A stretch of 64,000 bases of DNA, taken from the NCBI RefSeq assembly GCF_002095475.1, contig NZ_MLFR01000018.1, forward strand, positions 48,507 to 112,506. Direction: 5' to 3'. The translations under genes and the position numbers were made by a program. The notes beneath the pieces were generated by a model. The model worked only from the letters and a program-made list of their open reading frames with translations. It made no database searches and was not told the DNA's origin. The DNA is from Pantoea rwandensis (GTDB taxonomy: Bacteria; Pseudomonadota; Gammaproteobacteria; Enterobacterales; Enterobacteriaceae). Shown in pieces: positions 9,847-18,253 of this stretch (positions are counted from its first letter, which is position 1; each line of letters starts with the position of its first letter).

Positions 9847-10161
9847 ATGCTGAAAATATTATGTGTCTGTGGATGTGGTCTGGGTTCTAGTTTCGCTATC
9901 GAAATGAGTGCCAAATCCGTATTAAAGAAACTCGAAATTGAAGCGGATATTGATCACACCACAATTTCAGAAGCCAATGCTTTTAAATCCGACATGATTC
10001 TAACCCAAAAGGCGTTTGCCGACGTCTTGAATGCTGATGCTACCCCAGAACAGATCAAGCGGGTGATTATTCTCAATAGGCTGACAGATAAAGCGGAAAT
10101 TGAAGAAAAAATCGTGGCATTTATGAAAGAACGTAACTTAAAGGTTGCCAACCATGAATAG
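9847..10161 (+). CDS. PTS EIIB component, ascorbate (Ula/Sga) type
   Basis: This 104-residue protein begins MLKILCVCGCGLGSS. The P-loop-like CGxGxGSS segment with its phosphorylated cysteine (C8) is the signature of UlaB/SgaB-type EIIB domains. It accepts phosphate from EIIA and passes it to the sugar imported by the EIIC. Start ATG 9847 has AGGAAAA upstream and lies 10 bases after the PFK-homologue stop. It overlaps the EIIC start by 8 bases. The sugar specificity cannot be read from the sequence. Confidence 0.88.
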   Translation: MLKILCVCGCGLGSSFAIEMSAKSVLKKLEIEADIDHTTISEANAFKSDMILTQKAFADVLNADATPEQIKRVIILNRLTDKAEIEEKIVAFMKERNLKVANHE

Positions 10162-11521
10162 TGTGTTCAACTTCCTGGTAAAAGATCTATTAGGGCAGGC
10201 ATCCATTCTGATCGCCTTTATTGCCCTGATTGGTCTGTTACTGCAGAAAAAATCGGCAGGTAAGGTGGTGGAAGGCACCTTTAAAACTCTGCTGGGCTTC
10301 TTAATTATGATGGCAGGTATCAACATTATTGTGAGTGCGTTGACCTTCCTGAACACCATTTTCACCCACGGCTTTGGCATGAAAGGCTATATCACTGATG
10401 TGGCAGCCATTGCAGGGTTAGCGAGCCGCGAGCTGGGTTCAGAAGTGGCTTTGACGCTGTTGGTGATTTTCATCGTCAACATCATCATTGCGCGTCTGAC
10501 ACCGTTCAAATACATCTTCCTGACCGGGCAGGCGCTGTTGTGGATGGCGACAATCGGTGCGGTGATTGGCTATAAAGCGGGGCTAACAGGTTTACCTCTG
10601 ATCCTTACCGGCGGCATCTTTGGCGGCATTATGGCGGTGGTGATGCCAGCACTGGCACAACCGGTGGTTCGCCGTATCACGGATTCCGATGATGTTGCAC
10701 TGGGGCACTTCTGCACCATTGGTTACTTGCTGACAGCGGCAGTGGCGAAGGTGGTCGGTAAAGGCTCGCGCTCAACGGAAGATCTCAAGCTGCCAGACAA
10801 CTTCAAGTTCCTGCAGGACACCTATCTGTCGATGGCGGTGGTGATGGTCCCGATGTACCTGATCCCAGCAGTAGCAGCAGGCCCAGAATTTATCGGCCAG
10901 TACAGTAACGGCATGAACTATCTAATGTATGCCTTTATGCAGTCGATTCAATTCGTGGCAGGTGTGTTCGTGCTGTATAGCGGCGTGCGTTTATTGCTCA
11001 ACGAGTTGGTGCCAGCGTTCCGTGGCATTGCGATGCGCTTGGTGCCAGATGCAAAACCAGCGCTCGACTGTCCGGTGATGTTCCCCTACGCCCCGAATGC
11101 GGTAATTGTGGGCTTCCTCGCCACCACCTTGGGTTCTGTTGTCGGCATGCTGGTATTCCCGATGTTTGGTCTGGCGATGATTCTGCCAGGGCTGCTGACC
11201 AACTTCTTTGCCGGTGGTACTGCAGGCGTATTTGGTAATGCGCTGGGCGGACGTCGCGGCGCGATGATTGGCGGATTTGTTCACGGCCTGTTCATTACCT
11301 TCTTACCGGCCATTCTAGTGCCGATGCTGGAAAGCTACGGTTTCACCGGCGTGACCTTCAGTGACTCTGACGTGATCAGTACCGGACTGGTATTGGGACA
11401 TGCGTTCCAGGGTAATTGGCTGTTCGTCGCACTGTTTATTGCCTTTATCACCCTAATCGCCTGGTTTGTTAACGGAAAACCCACTAAATCCCATGAGGAA
11501 AAACTCCATGAAACTTTATAA
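10154..11521 (+). CDS. PTS EIIC permease, ascorbate (UlaA/SgaT) type
   Basis: The product is a 455-residue polytopic membrane protein of the UlaA/SgaT family, similar in length to E. coli UlaA (465). About ten hydrophobic segments are visible, including ILIAFIALIGLLLQ, LGFLIMMAGINIIVSALTF and a C-terminal LFVALFIAFITLIAWFV. Conserved blocks such as LILTGGIFGGIMAVVMPALAQP and FFAGGTAGVFGNALGG match the family. The cargo is a sugar or sugar acid that is phosphorylated during entry. The neighbours do not include the UlaD/E/F or UlaG enzymes of ascorbate use, so the substrate is probably not ascorbate. The start overlaps the end of the EIIB gene. Confidence 0.9.
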   Translation: MNSVFNFLVKDLLGQASILIAFIALIGLLLQKKSAGKVVEGTFKTLLGFLIMMAGINIIVSALTFLNTIFTHGFGMKGYITDVAAIAGLASRELGSEVALTLLVIFIVNIIIARLTPFKYIFLTGQALLWMATIGAVIGYKAGLTGLPLILTGGIFGGIMAVVMPALAQPVVRRITDSDDVALGHFCTIGYLLTAAVAKVVGKGSRSTEDLKLPDNFKFLQDTYLSMAVVMVPMYLIPAVAAGPEFIGQYSNGMNYLMYAFMQSIQFVAGVFVLYSGVRLLLNELVPAFRGIAMRLVPDAKPALDCPVMFPYAPNAVIVGFLATTLGSVVGMLVFPMFGLAMILPGLLTNFFAGGTAGVFGNALGGRRGAMIGGFVHGLFITFLPAILVPMLESYGFTGVTFSDSDVISTGLVLGHAFQGNWLFVALFIAFITLIAWFVNGKPTKSHEEKLHETL

Positions 11522-12350
11522 CTTTACCGATCTGTTACAGGTGGCTAAACAACGTGAATTTAAAGCGGTCGGTTCCTTTAATTTGCACTGTCTGGAAATG
11601 CTACCGGCCTTTTTTAAAGCAGCAGAAAAAACCAATAGTCCATTAATGATTCAAATCTCTACCGGCACCGCAAAATATCTGGGACATAAATTATTAGTGG
11701 ATGCGATCCGTTCATTATCGGAAAGCCGGAATGTGCCGACCTGTTTGCATCTTGATCACTGTTCAGATTTAGAGGCGATTCAAACTGCACTCGACGCGGG
11801 ATTCAGTTCAATTATGTATGATGGCTCGCATTTATCGATTGAAGAGAATATTGCCAACACGCGCCGCGTAATTGATATGGCGCGTCCATTAGCTGTCTCG
11901 GTAGAGGCAGAACTGGGGGCGATTGGTGGCTCTGAAGACGGTAAAGAAGTGGAAATGAACGATGCTTCCTTCACCACCGTAGACGATGCCAAACGTTTCG
12001 TCGACGAAACTGGCGTGGACATGCTGGCGATTTCCATCGGGACGGTACACGGTTTGTACACCGGTAAAGCGCACATTCAGCATCAGCGCCTGGCCGATAT
12101 CACTGAGGCGACGAAGACGCCACTGGTGTTGCACGGTGGCACAGGCGTCAGTGATGAAGATATGCGCCTGGCCGTGCGCAGCGGGATTGAAAAAGTGAAC
12201 GTGGGCACGGAAATGAATGTGCAGTGGGTGGCAAACTGCAAGCAGACGTTTGAAAAAGGCAAAGTGAACGACAGTGTGCGTAACTTCCTGGTGCCCGCTA
12301 ACGATGCCGTTACCAATGTGTTGGTAGAAAAGATTTCACTGTTCCGTTAA
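11508..12350 (+). CDS. Class II ketose-bisphosphate aldolase (GatY/KbaY/FbaA family)
   Basis: This 280-residue zinc aldolase has the zinc-ligand segments HLDHC (about residues 83-87), VSVEAELGAIGGSEDG, SIGTVHGLY and VLHGGTGV. Members cleave tagatose- or fructose-1,6-bisphosphate to dihydroxyacetone phosphate and glyceraldehyde 3-phosphate. Coupled with the PFK homologue, it would complete a PTS to bisphosphate to triose-phosphate route. The ATG at 11508 overlaps the EIIC stop by 14 bases and is preceded by GAGGAAAA. Stereochemical specificity (tagatose or fructose) cannot be decided from sequence alone. Confidence 0.88.
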   Translation: MKLYNFTDLLQVAKQREFKAVGSFNLHCLEMLPAFFKAAEKTNSPLMIQISTGTAKYLGHKLLVDAIRSLSESRNVPTCLHLDHCSDLEAIQTALDAGFSSIMYDGSHLSIEENIANTRRVIDMARPLAVSVEAELGAIGGSEDGKEVEMNDASFTTVDDAKRFVDETGVDMLAISIGTVHGLYTGKAHIQHQRLADITEATKTPLVLHGGTGVSDEDMRLAVRSGIEKVNVGTEMNVQWVANCKQTFEKGKVNDSVRNFLVPANDAVTNVLVEKISLFR

Positions 12351-12413
12351 GTACGACTCTCTCATGACGTAATAACCTGAGGTGCCCTGGCGCCATTCGG
12401 GGCAGGAGACGCT

Positions 12414-12683
12414 ATGTTTGGATTCTTGAAAAAGGGCTCTGATAATAAGAGCCAGGATTCACAAGAAATAGATCTTCAGGCTGAAACGATTAGCGGAAAA
12501 ATAAGCGAGCTGGAGCAACAGCTCGCAAATAATCCGCAGGCCGTCGATACGCAAAAACAATTGATGTTGGAATATAATCGTGCATTAAATATTTTTGCTA
12601 AGAGTCGCCGTTTTCGTCAGGAAATTGATCCGCTGTTCATTAAAATTGATGAGCTGCGTAATACCATCCGCAAATCGATTTAA
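12414..12683 (+). CDS. Small charged helical protein of unknown function in the PTS operon
   Basis: This 89-residue protein starts MFGFLKKGSDNKSQ. It then runs as an almost continuous charged helix (about residues 22-89), probably a coiled coil, rich in E, Q, K and L and without cysteine. It has no signal peptide or membrane segment, and I do not recognise the family. It has a strong ribosome site (GGCAGGAGAC) and sits between the aldolase and EIIA genes, 9 bases before EIIA, so it is very likely expressed with the PTS. A structural or regulatory partner of the PTS proteins is possible but unproven. Confidence 0.7.
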   Translation: MFGFLKKGSDNKSQDSQEIDLQAETISGKISELEQQLANNPQAVDTQKQLMLEYNRALNIFAKSRRFRQEIDPLFIKIDELRNTIRKSI

Positions 12684-12692
12684 GGAGGCAGT

Positions 12693-13130
12693 ATGAGTAT
12701 CAAGCGACTGCTGCAAGAAGCGAACGCGATTCAGGTGGGGATCACGGCCACGGATTGGCGCGAAGTCATTGCGCTGGCGGCGCAACCGCTGGTAGACGGC
12801 GGATACGTTAAGGACTCGTATCCCGAGGCGGTGATCGCCAACACACTGACGCACGGTGCCTATTACGTGTTTGAAGAGGGGATTGCCATACCTCATGCCC
12901 GCCCAGAAACCGGGGTAATGAAAGATTGTTTCAGCATGATCGTATTGGACGAACCGATTTCCTTTGACGGCAGTGACAAAGCTGACATCGTGATCATGTT
13001 TGGCGCGCGCGACAGCAATGCTCACATTGAAGAGGGCATTCGTGCCATCGTCTCGCTATTGGAGGACGAAGAGACGCTGGTTCGGTTACGCAAAGCCAGC
13101 AGTGTTGCGGAGGTAATAGAAATCTTATGA
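12693..13130 (+). CDS. PTS EIIA component, mannitol/fructose-ascorbate (UlaC) type
   Basis: The 145-residue protein matches the EIIA type-2 domain. The phosphorylated histidine is in GIAIPHARPETGV (H68), and the downstream VIMFGARDSNAHIEEG segment is typical. It takes phosphate from HPr and passes it to the EIIB encoded upstream. Separation of EIIA from EIIB/EIIC by the aldolase and a small gene is unusual, but the gene is in the same operon. An AAGGAGG ribosome site lies directly upstream, and the stop overlaps the next start as ATGA. Confidence 0.9.
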   Translation: MSIKRLLQEANAIQVGITATDWREVIALAAQPLVDGGYVKDSYPEAVIANTLTHGAYYVFEEGIAIPHARPETGVMKDCFSMIVLDEPISFDGSDKADIVIMFGARDSNAHIEEGIRAIVSLLEDEETLVRLRKASSVAEVIEIL

Positions 13131-13711
13131 CTTCCCACACTGAAGAGAAGTACGCGGTGCTGATTAACGGTATTCCGGCTTCGGGCAAGAGCACGCTAAC
13201 TCGCGCACTGGCAGAGCAGTTTGGTTTTCCTGTGCTGACGCTCGACTGCCTGAAAGAGCCGTTTATGGCCAGTTTCGCGCCAGTAGACCGCTTGCGAAAT
13301 CGTCAGCTGGGATGTGCTGCTTATCAGGCGATCTGGAAAGTGGTGGGTCAGGCGCCCACGCGCTGTGTTTATCTGATAGATGCCTGGTTTGGTTTCCAAC
13401 CCAAAGAGGTACTGCAGCAGGGATTGCAGCAGGCTGGCATTACGCGGGTGCTGGAAGTGTGGATGGCGATAACCCCAGACGAGGCGGTAGCCCGTTATCA
13501 GTCACGGTTGACGCAGCGTATGCCGGGCCATCCGGGTGCTGAGTATCTGCCAGAACTGCGTAAACTGGCAGAAACGGCGCAGCCAATGGCGCTGGGTCCG
13601 GTATTACAACTGGACGCCAGCGATCCTGACGAAGCCGCCGCTTGTGCATGGTTGCAGCGTCAACTGCGTTTGCCGGTAAGTGCTCAACCCGCTTTATCCG
13701 CTTCAGGCTGA
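13127..13711 (+). CDS. Small P-loop kinase-like protein of the PTS operon
   Basis: The protein has 194 residues, with a Walker A motif GIPASGKST at residues 15-23 and an overall size like AAA_33-type small-molecule kinases. The substrate is unknown. It may phosphorylate a sugar or nucleoside connected to the PTS pathway. Translation is coupled to EIIA (ATGA overlap), so it is the last gene of the operon. The 3' end overlaps the convergent reductase gene by 28 bases. Proline- and alanine-rich C-terminal residues suggest the exact end is not functionally critical. Confidence 0.7.
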   Translation: MTSHTEEKYAVLINGIPASGKSTLTRALAEQFGFPVLTLDCLKEPFMASFAPVDRLRNRQLGCAAYQAIWKVVGQAPTRCVYLIDAWFGFQPKEVLQQGLQQAGITRVLEVWMAITPDEAVARYQSRLTQRMPGHPGAEYLPELRKLAETAQPMALGPVLQLDASDPDEAAACAWLQRQLRLPVSAQPALSASG

Positions 13712-14541
13712 AAGAAGGCCGCCAGCAATGTGCTGAACTGTTGATCGTGCTGACGATCTTCAGCCAGCTGGCGGCAGATTTCGCCCAGTGCCTGATACAG
13801 CCTATCGGTGGCGAGTTCGCCCTGATTCAGTGAAGCAATCTCATCCATCTCTGCCGCCCAGCGCCAGGCTTTTGGCAACATATCGGGCGTGGCCTTCGCC
13901 ATCCTTTGCAGCAGCGCCTGTTGGCTCTCCTGCATCTCTTCACGCAGCGCATCGGCCGCACCGACCCGACTGGCATTAATCAACATCGCCGAGGTGAGTA
14001 ACGTGATGCCTTTATTGATCCCGGCGTAGGCCATTTTCAGCGCAGACGCAGCGCCATTTTCGGCATTCATCACCCGCACCCGCAAACCCCAGTCACTCAA
14101 TGTGGCCAGCTGCGCTGCATGAGGTCCCGAAAACCAGAAGCGTGGACCCTCGGGATTCTGTTCACCCGGTGGCAAGCCGATAATGGCGGCGTCGGCAAAG
14201 GGCGCCCCGGTGCTTTCAATAACCCGTGCAACCTGTTTTAGGGTTTCCGGGCTGATGGCGTTGCAATCCACATACAGCGGTTTTTTCTGGGCGGATTGCA
14301 GCAGCGGGGCCATGTGCTGCGCCCAACTCAACGCTGATTCTGGTGGCAGAATGGACAGGATAATATCGGCATCACAAAGCGTCTTCTCGTCGACATCCAC
14401 AATATTCGCTGCCTGCGCGCGCTGCTGCGATATAGCCGAACGTTGGCTTAAAGCCGCAATAACGCGCGCACCGTGCTGTTCGAGCACGCCCCCCACAGCC
14501 GCACCCATGGCGCCAGGGGCGGCGATAGCGATGGTTTTCAT
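13684..14541 (-). CDS. NAD(P)-binding reductase, 6-phosphogluconate/hydroxyisobutyrate dehydrogenase-like
   Basis: This 285-residue protein has an N-terminal Rossmann fold beginning MKTIAIAAPGAMGAAVGG and an ILSILPPESALSWAQ stretch after the second half-fold. The helical C-terminal half, around MAYAGINKGITLLTSAML, resembles the DUF1932-type domain found after 6PGDH-like NAD domains. The substrate is unknown. The usual GxGxxG is replaced by APGAMG, which is seen in this subgroup. The gene is convergent with the PTS operon and lies 85 bases downstream of the LysR gene on the same strand. Confidence 0.7.
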   Translation of the reverse strand: MKTIAIAAPGAMGAAVGGVLEQHGARVIAALSQRSAISQQRAQAANIVDVDEKTLCDADIILSILPPESALSWAQHMAPLLQSAQKKPLYVDCNAISPETLKQVARVIESTGAPFADAAIIGLPPGEQNPEGPRFWFSGPHAAQLATLSDWGLRVRVMNAENGAASALKMAYAGINKGITLLTSAMLINASRVGAADALREEMQESQQALLQRMAKATPDMLPKAWRWAAEMDEIASLNQGELATDRLYQALGEICRQLAEDRQHDQQFSTLLAAFFQPEADKAG

Positions 14542-14626
14542 ACTGGCATCTCCTTAAATCATCAGACTGTCAGTATGGAACGCCTTGCCAATAGCGTACT
14601 CAGGGAAGTGCAAGCAAATACAACTG

Positions 14627-15517
14627 TTAGTCAGCGGCAAAGACGCGTGTGCTCAGAAAATCGATCAACGCACGGACTTTAGGCGAGGGGTGTTTACTGG
14701 CGGGCCACAGCAGATGGAACACATTGCGATGGCAGGCGTAATCACTCAGGACCTCACACAGCGTGCCCTGTGCCAGTGCTTCACGTACTGCGAAGTCAGG
14801 CAGCATGGCGATACCTAAACCGCGCAGGGCAAAACAGACGCGAGTCTCAATGTTGTTACACACCATGCTAACCGGCAATTCCAGTTCATGCTCATCCTCA
14901 TAACCGCGCAGCACCCACCGTTCAAGCTTGCCGGTGGTGTTGAAGCGGTAATGCAAACAGGCATGCTGTTGTAACGCTTCAGGAGTCTGTGGCGTACCCT
15001 GACGAGCCAGATAGTCGGGTGACGCTACGGCAATGGAGTATGCGTAGCCGAGTTTGCGCGCTGACAGACGGGAGTCGGTTGGCGGACCGCCGCGCATCAC
15101 CGCGTCATACCCCTCGGCTATCACGTCCACCAGGCGATCGCTGAAGTCGAGGTCGAGCTGAATATCAGGGTAGGCCGCCATAAAATCGCCCAAAGCCGGT
15201 AAAATCAATGAGCTAACGATGGGCAAACTCAATTTCAATCTTCCGGTAGGACGCTGCGCCGCCTGCGATAGCTCGCTCTCGGCGGCTTCAATTTCGGCAA
15301 GAATACGCCTGCTGCGCTCCAGAAACAGCATGCCTTCAGCCGTTAATGTGATGCTGCGTGTGCTGCGATGAAATAACCGCACCCCCAGCTTATCCTCCAG
15401 CCGGGCGATACTCTTTCCGACGGCTGAGGCGGTGACACCAAGATGTCGACCTGCCGCAACAAAACTGCGCGTTTCCGCGACCTGCACAAACACCATAAAA
15501 CCATTAAGGCTGTCCAT
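14627..15517 (-). CDS. LysR-family transcriptional regulator
   Basis: This 296-residue protein has the LysR winged-helix domain at residues 1-60 (FVQVAETRSFVAAGRHLGVT, LEDKLGVRLFHRSTRSITLT). A CrgA-type effector domain follows, with the DYLARQGTPQTPEAL segment common in the group. It is divergent from the small ORF-MFS-SDR unit and is the likely regulator of that unit and of itself. A 9-base inverted repeat in the shared promoter region (15529-15583) is a candidate operator. Confidence 0.88.
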   Translation of the reverse strand: MDSLNGFMVFVQVAETRSFVAAGRHLGVTASAVGKSIARLEDKLGVRLFHRSTRSITLTAEGMLFLERSRRILAEIEAAESELSQAAQRPTGRLKLSLPIVSSLILPALGDFMAAYPDIQLDLDFSDRLVDVIAEGYDAVMRGGPPTDSRLSARKLGYAYSIAVASPDYLARQGTPQTPEALQQHACLHYRFNTTGKLERWVLRGYEDEHELELPVSMVCNNIETRVCFALRGLGIAMLPDFAVREALAQGTLCEVLSDYACHRNVFHLLWPASKHPSPKVRALIDFLSTRVFAAD

Positions 15518-15528
15518 AACGTCTCACC

Positions 15529-15583
15529 ATTGCGGAAGTCAATGTCCGGTTAGTCCTGAAATGTACCCCACTTTTTCCGCAAT
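15529..15583. promoter_or_regulatory. Inverted repeat in the LysR/MFS divergent promoter region
   Basis: ATTGCGGAA (15529-15537) and TTCCGCAAT (15575-15583) are exact inverted copies 46 bases apart, centre to centre. The distance and position between the divergent genes fit two half-sites for a LysR tetramer. Assignment to this regulator is inferred. Confidence 0.5.
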
Positions 15584-15630
15584 CGCGAAATAGCTACCTT
15601 GAGAAGGACAATTTCTCAGGAGCGATAACA

Positions 15631-15768
15631 ATGCAGAAAATCATTCAGCGGGTGATGCAAACGGCGTTAGATGAACAGCGTTTGGTGGGGATGGAGGTGA
15701 CTGGACGGAGGGTGGCGGAAAGGGTGTGCGATCAAGTGAGCCCGTATGCGTTACAGGAGGCGCGATGA
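15631..15768 (+). CDS. 45-residue small protein coupled to the MFS transporter
   Basis: ATG 15631 opens a 45-codon frame beginning MQKIIQRVMQTALDEQRLVG and ending LQEAR. It is preceded by CAGGAG at a good distance, and its stop overlaps the MFS start as ATGA. The overlap and ribosome site indicate a real gene or at least a translated leader that couples expression of the transporter. The peptide is charged and probably helical, with no membrane segment. I do not recognise a family. Confidence 0.6.
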   Translation: MQKIIQRVMQTALDEQRLVGMEVTGRRVAERVCDQVSPYALQEAR

Positions 15769-16931
15769 GCACGCGTTTACCTCTTCTTCCCTTGTTGTCG
15801 CTCAGCCTAGCGGCGTTTATCACCATCGTCACTGAAGCCCTGCCTGCTGGACTGTTAGTCCCGATGGCTCAAGATCTACAGGTCTCGGTTTCGGCGGCAG
15901 GTCAGAGCGTGTCAGTGTATGCGCTCGGTTCTTTCCTTGCGGCAATACCGCTGATGTCGCTGTTACAGGCGATGCCGCGCCGCCGCCTGTTGCTGTGTAC
16001 ACTGGCAGGATTTACCCTCGCCAATGGCGCAACGGCGCTAATCGATAATTACCTCTTGATACTGCTGGCACGTGTGGTAGCCGGGATTGCTGCGGGTATG
16101 TTGTGGGCTCTGCTGGCGGGCTACGCTGCTGCCATGGCCCCACAGCAAAAGGGCAAAGCGATTGCGATTGCCATGGCTGGCACACCGCTGGCGCTGGCGA
16201 TCGGGGTTCCATTGGGTACCTTCGTCGGAAATCTGATTGGCTGGCGCATGAGTTTTGCTGCATTGAGTGGTTTGTCATTATTACTGATGCTGATATTGCG
16301 GCTGACTGCTCCTGAGCAGCCGGGGCAATCTGCACAACAGCGTTTATCCTTACGCCGAGTGCTCATGCTGCCAGGAGTTGGGCGTGTGTTAGTGCTGGTG
16401 CTCTGTTTCGTGCTGGCGCACAACATTCTCTACACCTATATCGTGCCCTTGTTACAGCCTGCCGGGTTGGGAGAGCGCGCAGATTCTGCGCTACTCTTCT
16501 TCGGTATCAGTTCGTTGTTCAGCATATTTATCACCGGAATATGGGTCGATCGCCACCTGCATCTCATGATGCTAATAAGCATTGTATTATTTATGGCATC
16601 GGTGCTGCTGCTACAACTCTTGCCAACCCAGCCCGCCGCGATATGGCTGGCGGTGGTGATGTGGGGGCTGGCATTTGGCGGGGTGCCGACATTATTTCAG
16701 ACCGCGATGGTCGATCATGCAGGGAAGGCGGTTGACGTGGCGCAGTCAATGCTGGTCACCGTCTGGAATTTGGCGATTGCGGGTGGAGGTATGATCGGCG
16801 GGATGCTGTTGCAAAGCCTCGGTGTCAGCCTGTTTGCGCCAGTATGCTTTCTCCTGCTGGCGGTGGCGTTGTGGGTGATATGGCTTGGCAGAAAGCGCGC
16901 CGGGCGGGCCAGCTTTAATCCCCAGACGTGA
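15765..16931 (+). CDS. MFS efflux transporter, DHA1 type (AraJ/NepI/YdhP-like)
   Basis: The 388-residue protein has about twelve hydrophobic segments. The N-terminal half reads AAFITIVTEALPAGLLVPMAQDLQVSVSAAGQ, split here only for naming, the hallmark of the AraJ/YdhP/NepI group of sugar or purine efflux carriers. The QKGKAIAIAMAGTPLALAIGVPLGT segment after helix 4 also fits. Start ATG 15765 overlaps the small ORF upstream and lies behind GGAGG. A start upstream of it would run through the small gene. The SDR gene follows after 96 bases. Substrate not predictable. Confidence 0.85.
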   Translation: MSTRLPLLPLLSLSLAAFITIVTEALPAGLLVPMAQDLQVSVSAAGQSVSVYALGSFLAAIPLMSLLQAMPRRRLLLCTLAGFTLANGATALIDNYLLILLARVVAGIAAGMLWALLAGYAAAMAPQQKGKAIAIAMAGTPLALAIGVPLGTFVGNLIGWRMSFAALSGLSLLLMLILRLTAPEQPGQSAQQRLSLRRVLMLPGVGRVLVLVLCFVLAHNILYTYIVPLLQPAGLGERADSALLFFGISSLFSIFITGIWVDRHLHLMMLISIVLFMASVLLLQLLPTQPAAIWLAVVMWGLAFGGVPTLFQTAMVDHAGKAVDVAQSMLVTVWNLAIAGGGMIGGMLLQSLGVSLFAPVCFLLLAVALWVIWLGRKRAGRASFNPQT

Positions 16932-17027
16932 TAGTAACCGCATGATTTGGCAAGGCATGTTGGTCAGTGTTGACCACACTTTAGCGATGTTCTTCATGTT
17001 TATTGCGCATCAACTAAGGAAACCTTT

Positions 17028-17822
17028 ATGAAAATCGATTTGCATGGCAAAACGGCACTGGTGACCGCCTCTACCGGTGGTATTGGCTTCGCGATTGCTC
17101 AGGGGTTGGCGGAGAGCGGCGCTGAAGTGGTACTCAACGGACGCAGTGAAGCGTCGGTCAGCCGTGCGCGTGAGCAGCTAAATGCACGCGTTGTGGGTGC
17201 CAAAATTCACACTTTTATTGCCGATCTTGGCAGTGCGCAGGGCGTGGAGCAGTTGCTGAAGGGTTTGCCGCCGATCGACATTCTGGTCAACAACGCAGGC
17301 ATTTATGGACCGCAAGATTTCTTCGCGACAGATGATGAGACCTGGGAAGCTTACTGGCAAACCAATGTGATGTCGGGTGTACGACTGTCTCGCGCCTTGT
17401 TGCCAGATATGGTCAAGCGTGGCTGGGGTCGAGTGGTGTTTATCTCATCAGAGTCCGCGCGTAACATCCCAGCTGATATGGTGCATTACGGCGTGACCAA
17501 GACCGCGCAGCTTTCCCTGGCGCGTGGTTTAGCCAAAGTTGCAGCAGGCAGCGGGGTGACAGTAAACAGTGTGTTGCCCGGTCCAACGATTTCGGATGGC
17601 TTTGCCGCGATGATGGAAGATGAGGTGAAGCGTACCGGAAAATCACTGGAAGTATTGGCAAAAGAGTTTGTCATGGCACAGCGTCCTAGCTCGGTAATTC
17701 AACGCGCTGCCACGGTGGAAGAGGTGGCGAATATGGTGGTTTATGTCTGTTCTAAACAGGCTTCTGCCACCTCTGGTGCAGCGCTTCGTGTTGATGGCGG
17801 TGTCGTGGACGATATCGTTTAA
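17028..17822 (+). CDS. Short-chain dehydrogenase/reductase
   Basis: This 264-residue SDR has a Rossmann nucleotide motif TASTGGIG (about residues 13-20), NNAG after the fourth strand, a catalytic serine in FISSES and the catalytic YGVTK (YxxxK). An R in LNGRSEAS after the second strand hints at NADPH use. Its substrate is unknown. Clustered with the MFS gene and the divergent LysR, it may take part in detoxification or export of a small aldehyde or ketone. A 9-base-pair hairpin follows the stop. Confidence 0.85.
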   Translation: MKIDLHGKTALVTASTGGIGFAIAQGLAESGAEVVLNGRSEASVSRAREQLNARVVGAKIHTFIADLGSAQGVEQLLKGLPPIDILVNNAGIYGPQDFFATDDETWEAYWQTNVMSGVRLSRALLPDMVKRGWGRVVFISSESARNIPADMVHYGVTKTAQLSLARGLAKVAAGSGVTVNSVLPGPTISDGFAAMMEDEVKRTGKSLEVLAKEFVMAQRPSSVIQRAATVEEVANMVVYVCSKQASATSGAALRVDGGVVDDIV

Positions 17823-17850
17823 CTGCGCATAATGGTGCTCCATTTAAACG

Positions 17851-17883
17851 GCGTGAATAGGGGTCAAAAACTGATATTCACGC
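17851..17883 (+). terminator. Hairpin after the SDR gene
   Basis: GCGTGAATA (17851-17859) pairs with TATTCACGC (17875-17883) and is followed by TTTCTCTCCTTT. It is a plausible intrinsic terminator with a long loop and an imperfect T tract. The rest of the gap up to 18175 is AT-rich, and I see nothing else in it. Confidence 0.55.
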
Positions 17884-18175
17884 TTTCTCTCCTTTGATGA
17901 ATAAAAAATGCTGATAATTTATTCGTCCCTCCACCCCGTTATAATTACATATAAGCACTGTATTTGTGAGTTATTAATAAGCGGATGGTAACACTATTAA
18001 TCTGCATTTTTTTAGTGGGTATCGCTCAAGTGATTAATAAATAAAGAAGCCTATTTTAAAAGGATGTAGTTACTCACTGAAGTCAATTAACCAGTTAATG
18101 GTTTGTTTCTTCATTGCCAAATTTGTTAATCAAATGTTCCGTAGTAGTGGTTAAAAGTGTGTGGATTTACAATTG

Positions 18176-18204
18176 TTGACATTTTATTAACACAAACATA
18201 CAGT
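18176..18204 (+). promoter_or_regulatory. Sigma-70 type promoter of the first membrane PQQ dehydrogenase
   Basis: TTGACA (18176-18181) is a perfect -35 element. It is separated by 17 bases from TACAGT (18199-18204), a 4/6 match to the -10 consensus. The start codon follows at 18254. Confidence 0.55.
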
Positions 18205-18253
18205 CCGTCCGATTTTGACTTTATTGTTACACATTCACACAGTCGGGGAGTGT

